Below are positions 37,671 to 46,701 of a DNA stretch of 64,000 nucleotides, one piece after another. A program made the position numbers and the translations under genes. Position 1 is the first letter of the stretch; each line of letters opens with the position of its first letter. The stretch covers positions 2,046,001-2,110,000 of the forward strand of contig JBANAY010000001.1 in the NCBI GenBank assembly GCA_037952775.1, written 5' to 3'. The stretch comes from Clonostachys chloroleuca (Eukaryota > Ascomycota > Sordariomycetes > Hypocreales > Bionectriaceae). The notes beneath the pieces were generated by a model. The model was not told the DNA's origin. It saw only the letters and a list, made by a program, of their open reading frames with translations, and ran no database searches.

Positions 37671-37698
37671 TTTTTTTTTTTTTTTTTTTTTTTTTTTT
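37671..37698 (+). repeat. Poly-T run (28)
   Basis: Twenty-eight consecutive T, about 510 bases after the SKT5 stop. Further T-rich blocks follow near 37970-38025. It could be the poly-A end of an inverted retrotransposed copy, but no such copy is recognisable. Confidence 0.9.
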
Positions 37699-39857
37699 GG
37701 ATCAGCAACATTTCCATGGTTTTCCTTTGATACGATTTCCTGTCGGACCGTTATTCCCCTCTCTTGTTTTATGCTGTTTAGAACATCCTGGGAGTATGAA
37801 GAAAAAAAGAAACAACATGACTCTACGCAGCAGACCTGGTATCCGCAACATCCCTGTTTATCATTTGGTTCTTCTCTAATACAAAGGGAAGCCTGGAGAC
37901 ACCACTCTTGTCTTCTCTCCATTAATATTCCGGTACCACCCGCTTCCAGTGTCGAACACTATAATTTTGACTTTTTTTCTTATCCGCTTGCTTTTTTTTT
38001 TTTTCTACAGTTTGGGTTTTTTTTACGGGGAAAGGAAGGGCGTGTGATACGGGGGAAACGCGGCATGTTGCTTAATTACTTTTTGTGGGAAGAAGATTGA
38101 AAAGATGAATTGGAAGTGTCCAATTACCCGCTGCGTTGAAGTTTTGTTCATTCGCATGGAAGAGAAAGAAAAAAGGAGAAACGGGACTAGTTTTCCGAGG
38201 TTCTCCTGGCTTGGGCTGTTCATAGTTGGAAAGGGCCCCGGAATAGAAGAATATAATATCCGTCTCTTTGGAGGCGGGGTATGGAAGCTTTGAACTTTGA
38301 CTGCCGCCTACGGGAGTACTTTTGTGATTAGAGTTGCGTGTACCTTGATCTGGTGTCATCATCCCTTCGCTTGTAGTTTTGAACCAGGTACTTTGGTTCG
38401 GCACAGTCAGAAAGCTTGGTAGCTGTTACGAGATTATTGCACCGATTAAAGATATGAGGCCCGCCGTCGGTGTTGGGCGATTTCAAAGCGCCACCGGAGC
38501 AAACCTTAACAAAAGAGAGTTTCTGCCCTGAGTTGGGTCTCGGGGGGCGAGGACGCAATGTGTATACGAGAAGAGAGAGCACGGGGGTTAGCTGAGTAAA
38601 ATGAGACGATGGGAGCTTTTCTCCGGCTCTCTTGCTAGGGCGTCTTCTCCCCGAGATCGAGGGATTCCTCGGAGTCTGCCGTGCCCTGTTCAAAAGAGGA
38701 CGGGGTAGAACGTCAACGACAGTTGTCCCATCGTGATACAGCTCAGCTGGGGGTGTTTAGGGAAACCGTGCCCTGACAAGGGATCCGGCAGGCAGGAAAC
38801 GGGTGAGGGAACTCAATCAGCTTTCGGGTAGATCTGCCCCATCCGAGTTGGATGGAAGAAGCCGAAAGCAGAGGAAGAGGGAGAAGATTCTGGGACGGGA
38901 AATCCGAGGATCGTGAGTGTTACCGAGATGAGAGAATGGGAATATTGGAATTCCGTCTTTCCCCACTTTTGGGGATTCAGGGCGGGACTGAGTACTTATC
39001 GAGCCTGCTCATCTAGGCAGTTTAGATGAACAATGGGGCGGTTCGCTCATTGTATTAAGAGGGAGCCAAGTGAAGGGGAGAGAGGGCGTGCGGTTCGAGT
39101 CATCTACAACGTGGCCGCCACAGACAGGACGCTACGGGTCGGTGGAACAGTTGGGCTTATCCCGGGTCCTTTCCGAAGCCGGCCAGATTGGGGCCACGGG
39201 AAGGTAGATCTATAGCCAGACACTTGAGGGATGTGGGTGGCACGCAGGAAGGGAGGCCAGAGAACTGGTGGATATGTGCCCAGGGATCCAAGATGATTCT
39301 TGCCGGCCGAGAGGAGCGGAGAACCGATCTGGGACGGCGATATTGATTGATTAATTAAATACGTTTGAGGCGATTGAGTCAACGCGTGTGTACATGGGAA
39401 TGACTCGACTTGACTTCACGGGCAACGTAATCGAGTGAGTTAGTTGGACACTGCATTGATGCGTGTACGAATATGCATCTACATACGTCGTTGGTGGGGA
39501 CAGGCACCAGGTTCAGGTGGAAGCAGATGGACGGGCATCGAGATTCTTCCAAGTGCTGAAGATAGATACCGTGACATCACGACTTTTGACAGGAGGTGAT
39601 GTCAGAAAGGCCAGGGTGCCATGTGCTCTTTGCAGCTGAAACTTGAAGACAAATTGATCTCGATGTCGAGGGCGGTTAATTAGATTAGCAGAGAGGGAGG
39701 GAGAGGCCTCGATCTGGTTCGTTGCCTGGCGACGCTTCCTTGGCAGAAATAGGCCTACAGGTTAGGTAAGTGTTGGTGGGGCAAGCCCTCGGCGCATTGA
39801 CAGTTTTCACGCGCGCTGATTGGTCGTTACCCCTCCATCTTCGACGCTAATGTAACT

Positions 39858-39894
39858 AATTTACGCGTGCGCGTCGCGTCGAGACGCGTAAATT
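39858..39894. repeat. Perfect inverted repeat carrying two ACGCGT (MCB-like) words
   Basis: The arms AATTTACGCGT (39858-39868) and ACGCGTAAATT (39884-39894) are perfect inverted copies separated by 15 bases rich in CG. ACGCGT is the core recognised by MBF-type cell-cycle factors in yeasts. The spacing would allow binding of two factors or a cruciform. No gene start lies within 3 kb on the right, so function is uncertain. Confidence 0.6.
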
Positions 39895-41015
39895 GACCAC
39901 ATGCTCGCGAGGTACAGGTTATCCTCGTCGACTGCGCAGGCACTGTGCCCCCCCTCCAGAGGCCCCCAAAAGCTGAGGATGCCGTCAGAAACTCCCCAGG
40001 TGAGATTGCGAGGGCGAGCTCACTTCCGACGGGAGGCATTGCCCTTGGACCATCGCCTGATGCGGCGATATGCGCAGTAGTGCGTTGTAACATGCATGCA
40101 GCTTCGGAAAGATGCAATGTCCTGTGTGGTGAGCTGTGCTTCATGCGATGCAATGCGAGGCTGGAGTCTGCCGACTCTTTTGTGCGCGCTGCAGCTAGAG
40201 GTACGTACTGGGTCGCCGGTACATGGGCGCATCTCTGCTCGAGGCGATGCGATGTGGCGACCCAGCAAAGGGTATCCAGACAGGTGTGTCGGCTAGACAT
40301 GCGCCTTGATGGGGATGCGACCAAAACCGAATAGATAGAAAAGGCCCATTTCAACTTTACCCGCTCTTACCACTTATCAAACAAGAGACATGACGATAGC
40401 CCCTCATCTGTGTTCATGACCCTGGAGAAATCCCTCGCCCCTCACCTCCTTGGGAACCCCGAAGACGATAATGGGTCATGCGCAGCATTTGGTAACAAGG
40501 GAGGGGACAACGGGTGAGACCGAATCTACCGAGCGCAACCCCCACGAGCGGCCGAGCGAATTAATTCAGGGCAGTTGCCATAGAGATGAGTGGAAATTGG
40601 TCCTATGCGTGCTGCCCAGGGAGAGTGCGGTGAAAGTCAAAGGGAAGAAAGCTCTCCAAGGAAGGGATTGTTCGACGTCATGCCGTCCACCATGTTTGGA
40701 CCGCTTTGGATCTAGAGTCGGTTTGCCCTCGTGGGTGATGGATGCAGCCGAGAGGGGTGTGAGTGAATAATGCAAGAGATCCTGGACAGTGTGTGTGCCT
40801 GTCAAGCACAGATTCACCTCGCGAGTTGGCATTGGGCCTCATGGCACCTTGTCAACCCGCATTGCTCGCTTCTGGTTGGGACAATGGATTCATATTGAGA
40901 GCGAGTGGCTAGCCTCGAGCGAGCACAGGTATACGTAGATCAGTGCTATCGTGATGAGGTGAGAAAGCCCATTGGAACAGTGGTGTGTGCGACCAGCCAG
41001 TAAGAGGCAGTCATG

Positions 41016-41081
41016 CACACACACACACCATTCACACAGGCACAGGCACACACACACAGGGAGAGGAGAGAGAGAGAGAGA
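41016..41081 (+). repeat. Compound CA/GA microsatellite
   Basis: A CA run, a short interruption, a second CA run and a GA run, all within about 65 bases of intergenic DNA. Confidence 0.85.
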
Positions 41082-42938
41082 AATGAAGCAGCTGGACTAG
41101 GGTGGACGTGGTATCAGTTAGGTGGATGGCTGTCTGCAACACCAATCTGCAGGTCCTCCCCTCTCACCTCAGCTCACCTATCAAAAATCTCCGTTGAACA
41201 CGGTGATCGCTGCAGGGAACGTGGATGGAGCTGTGGTCGGTGAGCGAGCGAGTCAAGTGAATGGGAGCTAGCAGGCTCCTAATGACAATGACACCTTCGA
41301 AGTTTGGGGGTCGCGCCGACCCTCAGGAGGATCATGGGTTGGTTCCTCTTCGGGTCTAATGACAACGGGCAAGACCCAGCGCTAGGGCTCGAAGCCGCCT
41401 TAAGTGACTGGGAGAAGTCTGTGCTTGTGGCCCGTGGCACGAAAGAGTGTGGGCACATTGTGATCTTTCAGTATCGAGCTGGGGATTGATCACAAGAGAC
41501 GGGCCAGGCTCAGCAGTCTCGTTGGAAAGAAGCCAGAACTAGTACGTATAATTACCACTTGTACACACAAGGCTTGGGGCCATTGCGTAAGGTCGGTGAT
41601 ACGAAAGAAAGATACGATATGGTTTTGGAAGGGGAGGGGGTGTGGGAATGGGAAGGGAAGGGAAGGCGGATAAGTCATAAGTCAAAACACTAAGACGGGA
41701 GCCAAGAGGAAGAAGCTCAGAATACTAGACCAAAGAAGAGCAGAGCACCGCCGAGCAGAGCAGACGGATGAAGTCTGGTTGCCCTGGCAGAATAGAATGG
41801 AGAGATGGATGTGGGATGAAACAGGTAGGTCTGGAACCGAGGGTTGACCTGTCTTTCGTCTACAGTCACGTTCGCAGCCAGATTTGGGGTTCTCTCCAAA
41901 GAGGAGAACAATCCAGACAATGAAGACGGTCTGTCTCGGACGGGAGCAACGACTCCATTGCTGCGGCCACTTCCAAAGCCAAGCTGGAGGTCAGGTACTT
42001 TGTATCCCAGAGTGTTGGGGAGGGAGGAGAGAAGCGCGCTTGCCAGACACAGTGCGGGATGTACAGAGCTCCAGTGCGCAGCATGCAAGTGATGGCTGCA
42101 GCTGGTGGAGTCGGCGAGTCGGAGAGGTACCTTTCGAAGGGTTCTGAGGGCGAGGCGACGTCGTGGGGCCATCTGCAGGCCTCTACGGCAGGTATGTACA
42201 GTGCTGTGTCCGCGGCGCCGCACCGTAGAGCACTCCGTCACCGCCGTGGCAGAAGGCAGTGGGCCGCCTACTGTAAGTGCCTACAGTAGCGCTGCAGACT
42301 GTGGATGCTGACAACGGATCCAGCCACCCCTGCCCAAGGGCTGCCCAGGTCACCCGCCCCACCGTCTCACAATGGCGACCCACTGGAGAGCCCTACCTAC
42401 AGGTTCCTGCAACGCATCCGTCGGTCTGTCTCTCAGTCGCTGGCCCGCTGGAGACTGGCCCTGGCCTGGCTGCAGTGCAGTGCGACACAACCCGCCTGGC
42501 CATCCCCCAACCCAAAAAAACCCAAACCCAGGCCGCGCTCTTTAATGGGTGCCCACCACCCCCGATTTCACAGCCTTCTCGTTATTCCGCCCCATCACCA
42601 CCCGCATTCTCTCTTCTACAACTACTTCGCCCGCCCATCGTGCCTTCAATCTCCGATCGCATACCGTCTATCGCGCTTCTACATACAGATTTCTCGTCTA
42701 GCTCTACGCCTGGAACACTCAGATCTCCTGCTACGCTCAAATTCGCCCAGTCGCACACCCCGACCCGTTTCGCGCGCGTAAACCACCAGGCAACGCTCAG
42801 TGTCGCAAACTGACCGCGCGCCCAGCGACAATAGCCAGCGACCTTGCGCTATTGTCGCCGAACACACTTACCCCGTCCGAGCCTATACCTTCACAACCAC
42901 TCTCCCGTTCCATATTTTCTCACGACCGATTATTCAAA

Positions 42939-43796
42939 ATGAGCCTCCATCCTGGTCTGTCCTTTGGGGCCTCGCAGCCTCCCCGTCCCCTCCTACTCCA
43001 GCCGTCGCTCCTTGCTTCGCCTCCTGCCAGCCCTCCTACCCGATCATCATCAGACAGCTTCGCTGGCAACGTTCTGAATAGCTGCCTATCCCTCCAGTCG
43101 TTGATGACAGCACCTACCGGCACCTCTTCAGATCAACTACCGCACACTTGGGATCAGCTCCCTACACCTCCCCTCCCACACGCAAATCTGCCTCTCAAGC
43201 TTCGTCTGCGTCGCCCCGCAAACGTTGATAAGACCAACAGCGCGCCCGCAACACCAAGGAGAATCGCGAAGCGCGGAACAGCCTCTCGAAGACTACAAAA
43301 GCGACGCCGCTGCCCTCCAACCCAAGATCACATTGGCCGCGACGACAGCGATGCCCTAGATAGCGAAACCAGCGATTTGGAGCTTGATCTCGAATCCTCC
43401 CCAACTACACCCACTCTCGCGCCAAAAGAACTCTCTGCTCCGGCGACGCCCAAACGCGCGCGCATTGCCCCCGAACAACTGCCTCTCGGCCTCGAGCGGG
43501 CCGACTTCCACGAAGCCTACATCCGGGATCCCAATCGGAGTGTGGATCAGCAGAAGCCAGGCACTGACTTAGAGGTTGAGACAGACGGGCAGTTGTGGAG
43601 TGCTGAAGACACTCGCATTCTCTTCGAGGTCGTTCTCCCCATGTGCAAGAACAAGCTGTCGAAGCGTGAGTGGCAGGAGGTCGGGCAGATTCTCGGCCGG
43701 GACCACCACAGCACCAGTCTTCGTTTCAAGAGTCTAATAGACAAGGGCGAAGTCGAGGTCAAGGGCCGGGCCAAAAAGACCCATGGCACCTGGTGA
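42939..43796 (+). CDS. SANT/Myb-like domain protein of unknown function
   Basis: This is a single-exon frame of 285 residues starting at an ATG in a good context (TCAAAATGAG). The amino half is Pro/Ser-rich and disordered. A basic patch (RRIAKRGTASRRLQKRRRC) could serve as a nuclear signal, and an acidic stretch follows. The carboxyl end holds a helical segment, WSAEDTRILFEVVLP then LSKREWQEVGQILGRD and TSLRFKSLIDKGE. This resembles a single SANT/Myb-like repeat, with Trp at the start of helix 1 and helix 2. That suggests a chromatin- or DNA-associated protein, but I do not recognise a named orthologue. The frame is open upstream to 42852 without another ATG. Confidence 0.6.
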   Translation: MSLHPGLSFGASQPPRPLLLQPSLLASPPASPPTRSSSDSFAGNVLNSCLSLQSLMTAPTGTSSDQLPHTWDQLPTPPLPHANLPLKLRLRRPANVDKTNSAPATPRRIAKRGTASRRLQKRRRCPPTQDHIGRDDSDALDSETSDLELDLESSPTTPTLAPKELSAPATPKRARIAPEQLPLGLERADFHEAYIRDPNRSVDQQKPGTDLEVETDGQLWSAEDTRILFEVVLPMCKNKLSKREWQEVGQILGRDHHSTSLRFKSLIDKGEVEVKGRAKKTHGTW

Positions 43797-45395
43797 TCTC
43801 AATCGCTGAAAGGCGTGTCAATCGACACATTCTTCTTCTCTCTACACTTTTGTTTTCTTCATCACTGCTTCTTCTCCTCACATATTTTCCCTTCACTTCT
43901 TCCCGACTTGTTCTGCTTCCATCTCGATGGGCAGCGAGTATTTCACTTGTACTGATTTTTATTCAATTGTGGCTTACGAGTCCTGTCATATTCCCCCCAT
44001 CTCTGCAAGAGTTTGATGCATACGGTTTCTGGCGCTGGTGTTTTATTTGATTTTCTAACCTGTCATTTCGTCGGTACATACAACTTCATCCGGACAGGAT
44101 AAAGCACCCTCTTCGTGCAAACGCGAGAGGGTATGGGGAAAAAAAGGAAATTGGTGTTGTTTGTTTATTTTTCGGGGAAGATGGCCACGTCTGTGCTCAC
44201 GGCAACGAATGGGTCCCCTCATTGTTTCTCAGGCGATTTTTGTGCGGTTTATTCATTTGGGCTTGGTCTGGGAAATTTGGCCAAGTCCCGGGGAAAGGGT
44301 CTTATTTTAGCGGGAGAAGGGTCATTTCGGCAAGCAATTTGCAAGAGAGGAAGAAATCCAAGATTGATTACAATAAGCTCATCAGCACAGCACTGTGAAC
44401 TCTGCATGTCCAAAGTCCTAGGAGAAACTGCTCTACATGAATAATGCGATGGCCATCGGATCCTACTCATCCAGCGACGCCGACAAATCCCGTGCATCCA
44501 TAGCAGCAAGCGGGCGTGGCAATCCAGGATCCAGGGTCCGGGAAGGGCATCACTCACCACCAAGGGACGAGCCTAAGTGTCTGAGAGCCGTGCCGAACGG
44601 CAAGAGATGATTTCCTCGCTCTAGCACGCTCTAGCCCGCGAACCATTCGTCTTAGCTCAGGGGGACCGAGCGGGCTGCCCAAAGCCCTTCACCTAGTGGG
44701 ATGGGACGTGGCTTTAGCGTCCGAAGGGGCCTTTCAATGGGGCCTGGTATGAACCCTTGAGTTCATAACACGCCCATATTAAGCATCAACACACTCCACG
44801 CGTTCGTGGCTGCCTCTCCAGGCTGCAGCAGGCAGGCTTTTTCTTTTCTTTTCTTTTCTTTTCTTTTCTTTTCTTTTCTTTTCTTTTTTTTGTTGCCTTG
44901 TCAGCGTAGCGCCTCAGTGTCACGTCCCTCTCGTAGCTGGCTGAGCGCATGCCTTAGACACATGAAGATGCGAAGTTTTGTACCTGGGTACTGAAACTGG
45001 CTGTGCCCCACTGAGCTGCCCCCGTCGTGGTCTCTGGACGGGATGGTAGCTTTTTTATGCCCATGTTTGGAATTGAGCAACGAGCCCTCGCCATGGACGA
45101 CAAAACACAAGATAGAGCTGTTGATGGAAGAGCAGTAATGGCGCCGATAGGTCGGTTTTTCATCAGGTGGCTTTTGGTTCTAGACTGAGCTGCCAAGCTG
45201 ATGCTCACTCCTCCCGCTTCCCTTCCATTATCATGCCCGCTATAGTTCGCACTCCGTCATATTGCATCAAGTTTTGAATTTTCTCTCATACCTATCGTTT
45301 TGAACTTGCATATGCCTCGACCTCGAGGTTGCCATTCTTTGCGCCCTTGCCATCGAGGCAGATGCCGTCCGCAGTCTCTTCGGCCGCGGCTGAGG
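43797..45395. other. Spacer with a CTTTT microsatellite
   Basis: The left part is the T/C-rich 3' region of the SANT-like gene. A CTTTT repeat lies at 44837-44891. No gene is recognised before the NB-ARC/TPR remnant that begins near 45396. Confidence 0.45.
44837..44891 (+). repeat. CTTTT microsatellite, about ten units
   Basis: Nine perfect five-base units run from 44843 to about 44887, with slightly longer T runs at both ends. It is intergenic. Confidence 0.92.
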
Positions 45396-46180
45396 TGCTG
45401 GCTAAATCAAGTCGAGAATGATCGTTGGCTTTTGGTATTCGGCAGTCAAGATAACTTGAACTAGACCATGGGGTTGAAGACGCCAGCTCAAGATACAGAA
45501 TCGTCTTCAGAGGCATACGATATCCGTGTATTCTTCCCCAAGACCTACCAAGGAGCTGTCATAAATTACATCTACAATTCGAGCAGCCTCTACTATGGCG
45601 AAGCCCTATCTCTAGCCTATCAAAACTTGCAGAACATTCGTTTGGAACAAGATTCAGACCAGATACTGAAATTTAGCATGGCTTTGGACCTTTGCGATAT
45701 CTGTATCGAACAGTTGCGCTATCCCGAGGCCGAAGAATTACTAAAAACAAGTACTCTAGGTCAGGGAGCAGACTTGGGCCCGAAAGATGTCCGCACGCTT
45801 CAGCCAAGGTATAGACTCGCTATTTTGTACAGCGCAACCGCCTCAGTAAGGCTGCAGTCATCTATGAATGAGCTCTTCCAACTCCAGACAGGCTATTTGA
45901 GCCAGGGCATCTCCTAGCAATCAAGACAAAGCTCAATCGCGGTTCTAACTATAGACTTCAGGGCCGTTATCCCAACGCTGAGGGTATATTCAAACGGATC
46001 CTTCGGATCAGCGACCAAGAGATGAACCACAGACCGGTGCACATTGCAGCAAATATTCACGCAACATATGGGCTTGACATAGTCTACGAGGCTTAGGATC
46101 GTCACAGAGAAGCCGAGCCACTTTTCGAGCACTTCATTCAAGAATATGAGAAAGTGTGGGACCTGGCAGATGATGGTAGA
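45396..46180 (+). pseudogene. Broken NB-ARC/TPR (fungal NLR-like, STAND) gene remnant
   Basis: Pieces in changing frames match the layout of fungal STAND proteins. First comes a kinase-2-like strand (WLNQVENDRWLLVF, near 45399-45440), then RVFFPKTYQGAVI, where intact relatives usually continue ITTRSSQL. Next are TPR-like helices: LDLCDICIEQLRYPEAEELL, LSKAAVIYE, ELFQLQTG, HLLAIKTKLN, then SNYRLQGRYPNAEGIFKRIL. The frame changes at about 45463, 45840, 45890 and 45900. An in-frame TAG lies at 46094-46096 before DRHREAEPLFEHFIQEYEKV. The NTPase P-loop upstream and most of the region between NB-ARC and TPR are missing. Such proteins act in non-self recognition. The number and kind of lesions point to real decay, not only base-calling errors. 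The family call is from motif memory. Confidence 0.55.
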
Positions 46181-46701
46181 TCCAATGTGTGTCGATGGAA
46201 ACGAGAAAAGGCAGACATCAGTAGCAGATGGGCTTGTTTTAATCGTGGTGTCGTCAAAGGTACTTGAACGTGTTTTGTGAACACTGATTGTAGGCTCATC
46301 TGAGCATGGGAGGGATGTTGCAAGGTCGTTTATCACCATATAATCAGATAGTTCACTCCTGGAAACAGCAGCATGAATGTATCACTCAATTATATGAAAA
46401 AAGGACCTCATCTATTGACGGTAAGACAAAAACTACACGTTCGAAGGAAAGAAAACGCAAATAATTCCTTTCCGAGCTACCATGAACCCGCCATACGCCG
46501 TGCCAACGTAGAAAGAAAAAAGAGATAGAAAGAGGCATATCAGACATCCGCTACTCCCCAGTGCTCGGGAGACATCAAGTCAGTGATTATGAGGCGGGAG
46601 ACTAGCATTCTCCCGTCCCGTCGTCGTCATCGTCGTGGCTCATTAACGAAAGCAGAACATGAAGAAAAAAACAGAGGGAAAGCAACTCTAATCCTGGGCT
46701 T

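Larger units (their letters stand above)
37159..42938. other. 5.8 kb gene-poor spacer between SKT5 and the SANT-like gene
   Basis: No supported gene is found. The left part has long T runs, including 28 T at 37671-37698. The middle carries an inverted repeat with two ACGCGT words (39858-39894) and a CA/GA microsatellite (41016-41081). The right part is the C-rich leader of the 42939 gene, whose low stop density explains long overlapping frames at 42277-42813. Frames at 39827-40354 (-) and 41717-42241 (-) look non-coding. Confidence 0.45.

Noticed and set aside
39091..39105. GGTTCGAGTC resembling a tRNA B box
   Set aside because: No matching A box or acceptor stem at the right distance, and no cloverleaf can be drawn.
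39827..40354. 175-codon minus and 129-codon plus frames
   Set aside because: They overlap on opposite strands in ATGC-repetitive DNA, with no domain.
41717..42241. 174-codon minus-strand frame
   Set aside because: No recognisable motif; the plus strand is equally open there.
42277..42813. 178- and 158-codon plus-strand frames before the SANT-like gene
   Set aside because: C-rich leader sequence gives few stops. The two frames overlap and neither looks like a protein family.
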